Below are positions 1-9,230 of a stretch of DNA of 64,000 nucleotides, one piece after another. This stretch comes from Cognataquiflexum nitidum (GTDB lineage Bacteria > Bacteroidota > Bacteroidia > Cytophagales > Cyclobacteriaceae), in contig NZ_JAKZAM010000007.1 of assembly GCF_022538055.1 (NCBI RefSeq), positions 1-64,000 of the forward strand, written 5' to 3'. Positions within the stretch are counted from its first letter, which is position 1. The number at the start of each line of letters is the position of its first letter. Made by a program: the position numbers and the translations under genes. Under the pieces are notes generated by a model, which did not search any database, was not told the DNA's origin, and was given only the letters and a program-made list of their open reading frames with translations.

Positions 1-376
1 GGCCTTGGATGGATGGAATATTCTCTCAAATCTCCAACCTAAGCCTCCCATTTACATATTCTAATGCATAATTCGGGTTAAAACACGGGTTTTTATTAAT
101 ATTTGATTAACTGTCTTGTTCCGAAAACTCTCTTTAAGGGCTATTTTTTTTGCAATAAATACACTGAAAATTGAATGATTGATTTCGTGAAGTTTTGCAA
201 AATCTCTATTGTTGATAGCATTCATGATAATGCTTATGTTTTGATTTCAAGAAATTGATAGAAAGATTGAGGTTTCATAAAGAGAAATTCGATCTTTCAA
301 TTAATGCGACATTATCTGTCAATAGTTTTTTTATCCTCCTAAATTCTACTTGTTTTGTCTATCTTGATTTTTGAAA
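1..376. other. Intergenic region at the left edge
   Basis: AT-rich DNA with no open reading frame or RNA gene that I can support. Near its right end is GATTTTTG (366-373), a one-mismatch match to the Bacteroidota -7 element TAnnTTTG, only three bases before the ATG at 377. This could mean a very short leader for the next gene, but no good -33 element is visible. Confidence 0.5.
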
Positions 377-3300
377 ATGGAAGACAAAAACTTTATCATT
401 TACAAATCCTCTGCAGGGTCGGGTAAGACATATACTCTGACCATGGAATACCTCAAATTGGCCTTAAAATTTCCTGACAGTTTCAAATCCATCTTGGCGG
501 TGACTTTTACAAATAAAGCAACTGCCGAAATGAAGGAGAGAATCATCAAAGAACTCAAAAGGCTGAAACATACTGTACAGCCTGACCAAAAAATGGATAG
601 GGAATTATTGGACGGTTTGAAAGTCGGTGAAGACGAACTGAAATCCCGTGCCACTAAAGTCCTGACAGCTATACTGCATGATTACGGGAGGTTTTCTGTC
701 AGTACGATAGATAGTTTTTTCCAGAAAGTTGTCCGCTCATTTGCCAGGGAAATGGATCTCAATGCAAAGTTTGAGGTAGAAATGGATCAGGATGCAGTTC
801 TAGACCGCGTAGTAGACAGGGTGGTGGCAAAAGTGATGGACGATGAGTTTTTGCACAAATGGCTCGTGGATTATGCTGTCGAGCAAATCCAAAACGGCAA
901 ATCCTGGGATATCCGGAAAAATATAAAAGAACTAGGAAGACAGATCTTTCAGGAAGATTTCAAGAAGTATGGGAATGAGATCAGGGAGTTTTTGAAGGAA
1001 AAAGAAAACATCAAAAACCTGAATGCTTTTACCCGCGAAAGGAAAGCGGAACTCATAAAGGTAACAAAGGAACTCAAGGAAGAAGCCAACCAAATCCGAA
1101 TCAACAATGGATTAGAATGGACTGATTTTACCGGTGCCGGGAATTCTTTTGCCAAAAAGTTTGATCTTTTGGGAGACAGATACTGTCTTGTCCCTGAATT
1201 GAGTCCGACGCAGGTGGACAAAATCGACAACCCTGATAAGTGGTACAAGAAAAAAGATCCGAATATGGAGCGGATCGAAAGTGCTTACCATCAAGGCTTG
1301 AACCTGATTCTTTCTCAGTTTGATACCCTATTGACCAAATGGAATACGATCGAGGCAATATCCAAGAATATTTTTGTTTTTGGGATTTTTAGAAACCTCC
1401 TTGAAGAACTGACCCTTCTCAAAGACGAAGAAAGCATCCTGTTGATCTCTGATGCCAATGAGTTTTTGAAAGAAATCACCAAAGAAAACGATGCGCCTTT
1501 TATCTATGAAAAAATGGGCAATCAATACCGGAATTACCTCATTGACGAATTTCAGGACACCTCCGGATTTCAATGGGCAAGTTTCAAACCATTGCTTGAA
1601 AACTCCCTTTCCCAAGGAAATACCAACCTGCTTGTAGGAGATGTCAAGCAGTCGATTTACCGTTGGAGGGGAGGGGAGATGAAGCTTTTGCTTGAGCAAG
1701 TGGAATCAGAAATCGGTGCTCAAAGGGTCAGAAACGAAAACCTGGATACCAATTTCAGAAGCCTTCCCAATATCATTGCCTTCAACAATGCACTTTTTAA
1801 GCAGCTTCCTAAGGTTTTTGAAGAAGTAGTGGAAAGAGTCTATAGTGCAAGTGATGCGGGGATTATTTCCCGGGCATACCATGATGTATATCAAAAGGTC
1901 TCAGACCGAAAAGCCATTCTGGAATCAAAAGGAAAAGTTCGATTCGAATTTATCGATGTCAAGGAAAGTGAGGAAGAGGGTAAATTTGATGAACAGGCAC
2001 TTTCCCGGCTTCCACGAATGGTGATGGAGTTGCAAGATAAGGGGTATCAGCTTCGTGATATAGCTTTTTTGGTCAGAAAGAAAGATCAGGGAGTGGCGAT
2101 CGCAGATACTTTGATGGGATTTGGAGCAGAAAATCCCGAACTTCCTTACAGCTTCGATGTACTCTCGGATGAGTCCATGTACCTGCAGAAGTCGGCTTCT
2201 GTCAAAGCTTTGGTCGCTGGATTGAAATACCTAAACGAAACGGAAGACAAGGTACAGTTCAAGACGATGTGGTACTACTATTCCGTTCTGAAAAACGAAG
2301 CGGTCAACCATGATTTGTTTGCTTTGGAGAAAACCCCCGAATACTTGATCAAGAAGGAAAGGTCATTCAAAGAGAAGGAGATAATTCTCCTGCAGTTGCC
2401 TTTGATGGAGGCAGTGGAGGAGTTGATCGGGGAATTGGAGCTTCAGCAAAATGGATTGGAGAAAGCGTACATCTCGGGTTTCAAAGAAGCGGTTTATGAT
2501 TTTACTGCCAACAACCGAGCAGATTTATCAGGATTTTTGGAGTGGTGGGAAGAAAACAAAGAAAAGCGCACTATCAAAATTCCTGAAGGGCATAATGCCA
2601 TGAGGATCCTCACCATCCACAAATCCAAAGGACTACAATTCAAAGTGGTGCTGATGCCCTTTTTGAATTGGACAATTTTTGATACATCAAAAGGCAATGT
2701 GGTTTGGTCACCTTTTGAAGACCGAGAGAAGAACCTTTCGTTAGTCATTCCTTTGACTTTGAATGGCAAATTGGCCAAATCAGATTTCAATGAGACTTAT
2801 TCTGAGGAGGCTACTTTGGCATATCTGGACAGTCTCAACATGATTTATGTGGCTTTGACCAGGGCTGAGGAAGTGATTTGGAGTTTGGTACCATTTAAAG
2901 AAATAAAGAAGGATCCATCTCTTAACAACTTGGAAATACATCTTCAACAGATTCTCAGCTATTCTATGGATCAGGTTGGGGAGTTGAGTCTTTCCGAATA
3001 TTTTGATCCTGAAACCAAGGTCTTTGATTTTGGATCTTGGCCAAAAACAGAAACCAAGAAAAAGGAGGAGAAGCATATGCCACAACTCCGGTGGGCTTAC
3101 CAAAATTGGTCTGAACTGCTCAAAGTAAAGCAGTATGCCGTTGATTTTTCTGCAGAAGGAATTGCGCAGCGGAAAAAGCAGAATTTCGGGTTGTTGGTTC
3201 ATGAGATTTTGGAGAAATCCGGGACATTGACTGAATGCCAATCCATCCTGCAGGCCTTTTACTATGAAGGAAGAATTTCAGAAGAGGAGCGTCTACAAGT

Positions 3301-3601
3301 AGAAAGCCAACTTCAGGGATTGTTTGCGGATCCGATTTTTGCTTCTTGGTTTGATACAGAAGGGGTTTTGTTGGCCGAGCAGGGAATTCTCCTTCCGGGA
3401 GGAAAGCAAAAGCGTCCGGACAGGATTATTCTCAAAGATACCGAGGCTCTCATCGTGGATTTTAAGACAGGTGAAGCCTATGAAAAGTATGAAAAGCAGG
3501 TTCGCGAATACATGGACTTGGTAGGTAAACTGGCTGCAAAGCCGGTCAAAGGATTTATATGTTATTTGGAAACGGGAGAAATAGTCAAAATCAATGCATA
3601 G
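377..3601 (+). CDS. AddA-like UvrD-family helicase-nuclease (RecBCD/AddAB type)
   Basis: Superfamily 1 DNA helicase fused to a PD-(D/E)XK nuclease. It would process double-strand breaks for RecA-dependent repair together with the next gene. Seen in the sequence: Walker A SSAGSGKT at residues 11-18, Walker B with LIDEFQDT near 386, motif DTNFRS near 455, late helicase motif HKSKGLQF near 747. The C-terminal nuclease has a GLLVHEILE motif near 937, then IVDFKTG near 1027, followed by a Q-x3-Y motif. The reading frame is open from a TTG at 371, but the ATG at 377 (MEDKNF) is a better start and gives 1074 residues, normal for AddA-like proteins. Its stop overlaps the next start by 8 bp, so the two are co-translated. 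Family assignment is firm; calling it AddA rather than a RecB-like variant is inference. Confidence 0.9.
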   Translation: MEDKNFIIYKSSAGSGKTYTLTMEYLKLALKFPDSFKSILAVTFTNKATAEMKERIIKELKRLKHTVQPDQKMDRELLDGLKVGEDELKSRATKVLTAILHDYGRFSVSTIDSFFQKVVRSFAREMDLNAKFEVEMDQDAVLDRVVDRVVAKVMDDEFLHKWLVDYAVEQIQNGKSWDIRKNIKELGRQIFQEDFKKYGNEIREFLKEKENIKNLNAFTRERKAELIKVTKELKEEANQIRINNGLEWTDFTGAGNSFAKKFDLLGDRYCLVPELSPTQVDKIDNPDKWYKKKDPNMERIESAYHQGLNLILSQFDTLLTKWNTIEAISKNIFVFGIFRNLLEELTLLKDEESILLISDANEFLKEITKENDAPFIYEKMGNQYRNYLIDEFQDTSGFQWASFKPLLENSLSQGNTNLLVGDVKQSIYRWRGGEMKLLLEQVESEIGAQRVRNENLDTNFRSLPNIIAFNNALFKQLPKVFEEVVERVYSASDAGIISRAYHDVYQKVSDRKAILESKGKVRFEFIDVKESEEEGKFDEQALSRLPRMVMELQDKGYQLRDIAFLVRKKDQGVAIADTLMGFGAENPELPYSFDVLSDESMYLQKSASVKALVAGLKYLNETEDKVQFKTMWYYYSVLKNEAVNHDLFALEKTPEYLIKKERSFKEKEIILLQLPLMEAVEELIGELELQQNGLEKAYISGFKEAVYDFTANNRADLSGFLEWWEENKEKRTIKIPEGHNAMRILTIHKSKGLQFKVVLMPFLNWTIFDTSKGNVVWSPFEDREKNLSLVIPLTLNGKLAKSDFNETYSEEATLAYLDSLNMIYVALTRAEEVIWSLVPFKEIKKDPSLNNLEIHLQQILSYSMDQVGELSLSEYFDPETKVFDFGSWPKTETKKKEEKHMPQLRWAYQNWSELLKVKQYAVDFSAEGIAQRKKQNFGLLVHEILEKSGTLTECQSILQAFYYEGRISEEERLQVESQLQGLFADPIFASWFDTEGVLLAEQGILLPGGKQKRPDRIILKDTEALIVDFKTGEAYEKYEKQVREYMDLVGKLAAKPVKGFICYLETGEIVKINA

Positions 3602-6452
3602 TTTTTTAAGAAATACAGCAGCTTCAATTCTTCAAGAATATCAGGAACTCCAAAATCTGGTAATCGTTTTGCCCAATCGCCGGGCTGGATTGTTCTTTAC
3701 ACAACATTTGGGGGCATTGATAGAGAAGCCGACTTGGATGCCGGAGGTAAAGACGATTGAGGATGTTTTTTACCAATATGCCGGGCAGCGACCATCGGAT
3801 GATCTGACTTTGATATTTGAGCTTTATAAAGTTTACCAAAGCCTGCATCCTGAACCTGAGACTTTTGACAGGTTTTATTTTTGGGGAGAAATGATCCTCA
3901 AAGACTTCAATGACTTGGATCAGTTTATGGCTGATGCCAAAAAACTCTATCTCCATTTGTCAGAAATCAAGGAATTGGAATCTGACCTTAGCTTTTTGAG
4001 CAACAGTCAGATTGAATTGATCCGTCAATTCTGGAATTCTTTTGAAAGACAGGACAGAAGCCATCAGGAAAAATTTCTGAAGTTTTGGCAAATGCTCAGT
4101 CCAATATACCAAGCTTACCAGGCTTCTCTGGAAGTTTCAGGATTGGCTTATTCAGGAAAGTTGTACCGAAAAGTAGCACAGTCATTGGATGAGATTTCAA
4201 AGCCTGAAAAGCATTTTATCTTCATCGGGTTCAATGCATTTACAGGTACGGAAGAGAAATTGATCAGGCATTTCATTTCTGAGTTTGGGGCCAGGATTTT
4301 TTGGGATATCGATGGGTATTATTTGGATGATGCCAATCAGGAATCCGGTCTCTTCTTTAGAGAATACCAAAAAGACAAAATTTTTGGGCCGACATTTCCA
4401 AAGGAAATTCCTACTCATATCCAAGACCGAAAAGCCAAAATACATACCTATGCCACTCCACTCAAAACCAATCAGGCGAATTTGGTTGGGTCTATTTTAG
4501 AAAAAGGAGGACAGGATGAAAATTGGGAGGAGACAGTGGTGATTTTGCCGGATGAGCAGATGCTGTTTCCGATCCTTCACACCTTACCCGGTCAAATCGA
4601 TAAGGTCAATGTGACGATGGGCTATCCTATCAAAAACGCCCCTGTCTATGCTTTTCTGGAGGCTGTTTTGGAAATGCAGCGCTTTATCAAAGTCGAGGAA
4701 GGGAAGGTTTTATTTTACCATCAGCCTGTCAAAAATCTACTGTCTTCGATTTACCTCAAGTCTGAAAATGAATCTTTTGTAGCAAAGACTTTGGCAGACA
4801 TGCAGGAGAAAAATCAAATTTATATTCCTGAGTCTACGCTCCATCAAGGTGGCGCTTTGTTCCAGCTTATCTTTCAGCAACTCAAAAGTGAAATCCTATT
4901 TCCTTACCTCTCTGTCCTGATGGAACAGCTTGCAGAGAGATTGACCGATGAACCCTTGCAGCGCTCCTATTTGTACCAATGCTTCAAGCAGTTGAACAGG
5001 TTAAGGGAAATTTTTGAAAAGCAGGAATCGACGCCTGTGGACCGCGAGTTTTTTATCCGATTGTTCAGACAAGTATTCAGAGAGGTGAAATTGCCTTTTG
5101 AAGGTGAACCGTTGCAGGGATTGCAGGTCATGGGTGTGTTGGAATCCAGGAACCTGGATTTTCGACGTGTGATTATTTGCAATATGAACGAGGACAGTTT
5201 TCCTCCTTCAGCCGGGCTCAATTCCATGATTCCTTTTAATATCCGAAAGGCGTTTGGTCTTCCTGTTCAGGAACAGAATGATGCTATTTATGCCTATACT
5301 TTTTATAGGCTTTTGCATAGTGCGGAGGAAGTACATATGATCTATACGACTGCTTCCGATCAGGGCAAGGCCGGTGAAAAGAGCCGGTATATCCAACAGA
5401 TGATGGTGGAGTTGGGAATTGAGATGAAGGAAGAAATCGTCTATGTACCCATTGACTTGAAAAATACAGATGCCATTTCCATTTCCAAAACTCCCGAAGT
5501 GCTCAATCTATTGGATAGATATGTGATTTCCGCGGAAGGTTTTGCGCAGACTTCATTTTCACCTTCCGCTCTGAGCGTATATCTGGATTGCAGGCTTAAG
5601 TTTTACCTGCAATACCTCGCCAGCATCCAAGAAAAAGATGAGGTAAAAGAAGAGATTGACGCAGCAGTTTTTGGGAATATTGCCCATTACAGCATGGAAT
5701 TCCTTTATGATGGATTTAGGAAAAGAAAAAACAGAGATGTACTTGAAAAAGGTGATTTCGAGGATTTGAGGAAAAATTGGGTTTTTCCATCGATCGAACT
5801 GGGGGTGAGGAAGTTTTATCACCTTGAAGAAAATGCCGATACCAAACTCAGTGGACAAATGGCCATTGTCCGGGATGTGATGCAAAAATACATGGTCCGC
5901 TTGCTCGAGATCGATGAGGAAGATGCACCTTTCCGTTTGGTATCCATGGAAAAAGCCCACAAGGCCCAATTTGAAATCAAGACTTTAAACGGAATCAAAA
6001 AGATCAGTCTCAAAGGTTTTATTGATAGGGTGGATGAGAAAGAGGGTACGATTAGGTTGATTGATTATAAATCCGGCGGGGACAAGAAAGTGTTTTCCAA
6101 TGTGCAAAGTCTATTTGACCGGGAGGATAAAAACCGGAACAAAGCAGCCATGCAGACCATGTATTATGGATTGCTATATCAGGCCATGCATCCTGAAAAT
6201 TCCAAACCTCTGAAACCTGCGCTTTTTAATTTCAAGGAGATTTTCAAGGAGGATTTCAATCCCTATCTTCAACAAAAAGAGCCAAGAGCAATGGCTGTAG
6301 AAGTTGCCGATTATAGGCATTATCAATCAGAATATGAATCAGGTTTGAGGACTATGTTGGAAGAAATGTATGATCCTGAAGTTCATTTTTCGCAGACCGA
6401 TAATTTGGAAAAATGTAAGTATTGCCCCTATTCAGAAATTTGTGGAAGGTGA
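3594..6452 (+). CDS. AddB-like PD-(D/E)XK nuclease with Fe-S cysteines
   Basis: Partner of the preceding helicase. 952 residues. The N-terminal two thirds resemble an inactivated helicase core (LPNRRAGLFFTQHLG near residue 26, no Walker A GKT). The C-terminal third is a PD-(D/E)XK nuclease: SALSVYLDCRLKFYLQYL near 655-672, FGNIAHYSMEFL near 695, FIDRVDEKEG and LIDYKSGG near 810-830. The single Cys near 664 and the CxxCxxxxxC at the very end (CKYCPYSEIC) form the four-cysteine pattern that holds a 4Fe-4S cluster in AddB and Cas4-type nucleases. The 8-bp overlap with the upstream helicase supports a heterodimeric AddAB-like enzyme. Confidence 0.88.
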   Translation: MHSFLRNTAASILQEYQELQNLVIVLPNRRAGLFFTQHLGALIEKPTWMPEVKTIEDVFYQYAGQRPSDDLTLIFELYKVYQSLHPEPETFDRFYFWGEMILKDFNDLDQFMADAKKLYLHLSEIKELESDLSFLSNSQIELIRQFWNSFERQDRSHQEKFLKFWQMLSPIYQAYQASLEVSGLAYSGKLYRKVAQSLDEISKPEKHFIFIGFNAFTGTEEKLIRHFISEFGARIFWDIDGYYLDDANQESGLFFREYQKDKIFGPTFPKEIPTHIQDRKAKIHTYATPLKTNQANLVGSILEKGGQDENWEETVVILPDEQMLFPILHTLPGQIDKVNVTMGYPIKNAPVYAFLEAVLEMQRFIKVEEGKVLFYHQPVKNLLSSIYLKSENESFVAKTLADMQEKNQIYIPESTLHQGGALFQLIFQQLKSEILFPYLSVLMEQLAERLTDEPLQRSYLYQCFKQLNRLREIFEKQESTPVDREFFIRLFRQVFREVKLPFEGEPLQGLQVMGVLESRNLDFRRVIICNMNEDSFPPSAGLNSMIPFNIRKAFGLPVQEQNDAIYAYTFYRLLHSAEEVHMIYTTASDQGKAGEKSRYIQQMMVELGIEMKEEIVYVPIDLKNTDAISISKTPEVLNLLDRYVISAEGFAQTSFSPSALSVYLDCRLKFYLQYLASIQEKDEVKEEIDAAVFGNIAHYSMEFLYDGFRKRKNRDVLEKGDFEDLRKNWVFPSIELGVRKFYHLEENADTKLSGQMAIVRDVMQKYMVRLLEIDEEDAPFRLVSMEKAHKAQFEIKTLNGIKKISLKGFIDRVDEKEGTIRLIDYKSGGDKKVFSNVQSLFDREDKNRNKAAMQTMYYGLLYQAMHPENSKPLKPALFNFKEIFKEDFNPYLQQKEPRAMAVEVADYRHYQSEYESGLRTMLEEMYDPEVHFSQTDNLEKCKYCPYSEICGR

Positions 6453-6500
6453 GTATCCAAACCCATTGCTAAATCATTAAGTCATTTCCAGTTTAAAAAT

Positions 6501-6681
6501 TTACCACAGAGCGCTCAGAGGAAAAGGGGGAAATTAAGAATGAGGAATGTTTGTGGAGACACAAACATTGGCGGCGATTTTCTCTGAGTTCTCGGTGATC
6601 TCCTGTTGTGAATTTACACTTCTCCCTTTGCGGCCATTGCGTCTTTTGCGGTTAAATAATTTACCGCAGAGCGCTCTGAGA
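6501..6681. repeat. Two copies of an intergenic repeat TTTACCRCAGAGCGCTC
   Basis: The sequence TTACCACAGAGCGCTCAGAG at 6501-6520 returns as TTACCGCAGAGCGCTCTGAG at 6661-6680. Between them lie the palindrome described separately and GCGGTTAAATAATTTACCGC-like inverted sequence around 6648-6668. No reading frame covers this 298-bp gap. Repeats of the ACCRCAGAG/ACCACAAAG kind are scattered between genes in many Bacteroidota; function unknown. Confidence 0.6.
6546..6569. repeat. REP-like perfect palindrome with GAGA loop
   Basis: AATGTTTGTG, then GAGA, then CACAAACATT: a 10-bp perfect stem with a 4-nt loop, followed by GGCGGCG. It shares the GTG-GAGA-CAC core with a second perfect palindrome at 7550-7573. 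There is no T-tract, and the downstream gene points toward it, so a simple terminator is not the obvious reading. Short repeated palindromes of this shape are typical of REP elements mobilised by RAYT (IS200-like) transposases; that link is inference. Confidence 0.6.
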
Positions 6682-6750
6682 ACACAGAGAAAATGAAGGA
6701 AAGGATTGGCTTTGCGAAACCATTGAGTCCTTTGCTGTAATCATAGTCCA

Positions 6751-7092
6751 TCATTTTACTTCTTTAAAGACACGCATCCTGATGGCATCTTCCACAAAAC
6801 TGTTCAAAGATGTTTTTAACTCCATTGCCTTTAATGCTGCTTGTTGGTGAAGGTTTGATGGAATTCGCACATTGAAACTGCCTTTGTAAGGTTTTTCGGG
6901 TTCAATTTCAGATGCCTTACAATCATCTAAGTAAGCATCTACAGCCAGTTGAAAATCTTCTTCCAATAATTTTCCTGTTTCACCTTCAAAGGAAATTAAA
7001 GCTTTGATTCCCAATATTTTCCCAAACAACAAATTATCTTCTTGACTGTACTCAATTGTTCCTGTATAACCTTTGTATTCTAAATATTTCAT
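6751..7092 (-). CDS. hicB: HicB-family antitoxin
   Basis: 113-residue antitoxin of a type II HicAB module. The N-terminal half is the HicB partial RNase-H-like fold (YKGYTGTIEYSQEDNLLFGK, then a DAYLDDC segment near residues 52-58). The C-terminal half is a ribbon-helix-helix DNA-binding region (SFNVRIPSNLHQQAALKA) that would autorepress the operon. Its ATG overlaps the TGA of hicA in an ATGA arrangement, so the order on the minus strand is hicA-hicB. hicB is intact, whereas hicA carries an in-frame stop. With the toxin damaged, this antitoxin may be a relic or a stand-alone regulator. Confidence 0.85.
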   Translation of the reverse strand: MKYLEYKGYTGTIEYSQEDNLLFGKILGIKALISFEGETGKLLEEDFQLAVDAYLDDCKASEIEPEKPYKGSFNVRIPSNLHQQAALKAMELKTSLNSFVEDAIRMRVFKEVK

Positions 7093-7331
7093 AAGTCTAA
7101 TATTTCCTTTAATTGTTTCAATTGGTATTTTTTCATAATTCCATTTGGATGCGGTTTATGTAGCATAATGGGTGTTCCTTCCGAATTTTCAAATTTTACT
7201 CTTGAACCGGAAGTTTTTCCTATTTTGACTTCTATAAACCCAAAATAACCTAGGAGAGTAACCATTTCATCTTAATGAAAATCAGTAGGTATTCTCAAAA
7301 ACCTATTGATCAGTTTTCCCTTTTTTGACAC
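7089..7331 (-). pseudogene. hicA: HicA-type toxin gene interrupted by an in-frame stop
   Basis: Translating the minus strand gives GKLINRFLRIPTDFH, then TAA (7274-7272), then in the same frame DEMVTLLGYFGFIEVKIGK and on to LHKPHPNGIMKKYQLKQL and a TGA at 7091-7089. The whole has the layout of Bacteroidota HicA proteins, where DFT-aromatic-DE normally spans the place of the stop, so a Tyr or Trp codon has probably become TAA. The possible original start is the GTG at 7331. An ATG at 7265 could restart a 58-residue product lacking the first helix. The 4-bp overlap with hicB supports the identification. Too short to be obvious as an open frame. Confidence 0.75.
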
Positions 7332-7591
7332 AACACAAAGTAACTGGATTCAGTTACAAAATCAAAAATTTTTATGCTAATTGGATAAAATTCACTTTTT
7401 ATGAGGGGGAAAGTGATCCTTTGGATTTTCGAAAAGGTTTTCAGAAATTCTCTGAATAATAATTTAATAATATTGGCATTAAACACTCTGGAATTGGTAA
7501 AAAATTCACCAATGTCCGTAATGACACGAACATTGGCTAAATATGTACATTTGGCAGTGGAGACACTGCCAAAGGCGATAGACTTTTTTGA
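7332..7591. repeat. Intergenic region with a second REP-like palindrome pair
   Basis: At 7550-7573 TTTGGCAGTG-GAGA-CACTGCCAAA is a perfect 10-bp stem with the same GTG-GAGA-CAC core as the palindrome at 6546-6569. Just before it, 7509-7536 is an imperfect inverted repeat (CCAATGT...AACATTGG), so the unit looks like two adjacent hairpins about 13 bp apart, as in paired REP units. A 70-codon open frame runs through the palindromes (7401-7613), but its content is explained by the repeat. Confidence 0.6.
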
Positions 7592-9100
7592 TTACCAAAT
7601 TGACTTGAGATAATGTATGTTGTTTTCTCTTTCAAATCCTTTCAGATCCAATTTGGTGTAAGCTTCAGTCGGGAAAACCAATTCTGACATGACCATTTCT
7701 CCATCATTGACAAAAATCTCTACAGAGGAGCGGTCAACAAAGATTCTTAAGGATTTTACTTCCAAACCATTGAGCGGAGCGGTATGGACTTTGGCAAATC
7801 TTGCTTCGAAATCAACCAAACCTGATGCTGTTCTGTCAAAAACCAAACCATCCCCTGACTTTTTTAAAATCAATTTTTCTCCTTTTTCATTTGAAAGTTC
7901 CATCTCAAAATCATTTCCGACGGTGGGTGTAAGTTCTAATTCGATCAATTCTTCCTCCAGATTAACAGATTCACCCGAGATTTCTTTGGTGGATTTTCTT
8001 AAGGCTTGTAATTCTGCTACAGGCCTTGAAGCTACTTGATAGCCATCACCGACTTTAACCAATTCGAGACTTCTGGGCAAAGTAGTCGCCGACCTCCAAG
8101 GGTGGGTTGGTACAACTTGGGCATAATCCCAATTGCTCATCCAACCAATAAAAAGCCTTCTACCGTCTTGTTCCGGTACATTTGACCAAGTAACTCCCGC
8201 GTAATTGTCCGCACCATAGTCCAACCATTTGACATCTTCATGTTCTGCTGAGAAGTTTTTTCCATCAAAGTCTCCAATAAAATATTGGGTTGCGGAGCCG
8301 CCGTTTGGACCTCCGGGATTGATGCTGACAAACAGAACCCACTTTTCAGTTCCGTCTGCTGCTTTCAATTGGAACAAATCAGGGCATTCCCAAACGCCTC
8401 CATAAGCCGCCCAATCCGGGTTGAAGTCACTTTCCAATGTCCAGTCCAACAGGTTTGGGGAAGAATAAAAACTGATCCTGTCCAATACTGCCAAGGCCAT
8501 GACCCATTTGCCAGAACCATCTTCTCCTTTTATCCAAGATACTTTCGGATCTCGGAAGTCTTTGATTCCCGGATTTTTCAACACAGGATTCCCGGCGTAT
8601 TTAGTCCAGGTTCTGCCTTTATCCGTGCTGAATGCTATCCCTTGGGTCTGGAAATCCATTCTTTTTTCTTTTTCTCCCACAGGATCATGGTAGGTATAAA
8701 TGGCTACCATGGCAGGATTTTCTTTGGTTCCCAATCCGCTCGTGTTTTCATGGTCGATCACTGCCGAACCTGAGAAAATATATCCCAAAGAATCGGGTTC
8801 GATGGCCACAGGAAGGTGCTCCCAATGAACCAAATCAGTGGAAATCGCATGTCCCCAATGCATCGGTCCCCAAACTGTACTGTCAGGATAATATTGGTAA
8901 AACAGATGGTATTCCCCATCGAGATACACCATGCCATTTGGATCATTCATCCAATTAGCGGCAGGTGTAAAGTGGTATTGAGGCCGGTGAGGTTCGTTAA
9001 ATTCTTTGGTAGATTCTTGTACCTCAGGTACTTTCTGATCACAGGAAGTAGTCAGAATTAGGAATAGAAAAGGGGCTGATTGAAGAATATTTTTTATCAT
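7592..9100 (-). CDS. Secreted GH32 beta-fructosidase (levanase/inulinase/invertase type), lipoprotein
   Basis: Hydrolyses beta-fructofuranosidic bonds in sucrose or fructans. 502 residues. The N-terminus is a lipoprotein signal ending LTTSC (Cys20), so the enzyme sits in the outer membrane or periplasm. GH32 hallmarks in order: WMNDPNG (residues 50-56, nucleophile Asp53), FRDP near 183 (transition-state stabiliser), WECPD near 238 (acid/base Glu). The C-terminal part contains the family's beta-sandwich with FVDRSSVEIFVNDGE near 453. Exact substrate cannot be told. No SusC/D pair or fructokinase is adjacent, so it is not in a recognisable utilisation locus here. Confidence 0.92.
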   Translation of the reverse strand: MIKNILQSAPFLFLILTTSCDQKVPEVQESTKEFNEPHRPQYHFTPAANWMNDPNGMVYLDGEYHLFYQYYPDSTVWGPMHWGHAISTDLVHWEHLPVAIEPDSLGYIFSGSAVIDHENTSGLGTKENPAMVAIYTYHDPVGEKEKRMDFQTQGIAFSTDKGRTWTKYAGNPVLKNPGIKDFRDPKVSWIKGEDGSGKWVMALAVLDRISFYSSPNLLDWTLESDFNPDWAAYGGVWECPDLFQLKAADGTEKWVLFVSINPGGPNGGSATQYFIGDFDGKNFSAEHEDVKWLDYGADNYAGVTWSNVPEQDGRRLFIGWMSNWDYAQVVPTHPWRSATTLPRSLELVKVGDGYQVASRPVAELQALRKSTKEISGESVNLEEELIELELTPTVGNDFEMELSNEKGEKLILKKSGDGLVFDRTASGLVDFEARFAKVHTAPLNGLEVKSLRIFVDRSSVEIFVNDGEMVMSELVFPTEAYTKLDLKGFERENNIHYLKSIW

Positions 9101-9230
9101 TTTGGCTTGTTATCAATAACAGTGGAGGTAGAAAGAAATACTTTGATTTGAAATTAAATTCAATCTAATCACAAATTCTGGAGATTGAATAAAAAGATCA
9201 ATATGAAATTGGGATTAGATTGGGAAAAAA

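Noticed and set aside
7401..7613. 70-codon plus-strand open frame
   Set aside because: It runs through the REP-like palindromes and into the GH32 3' end on the opposite strand, has no family feature, and is explained by the repeat.
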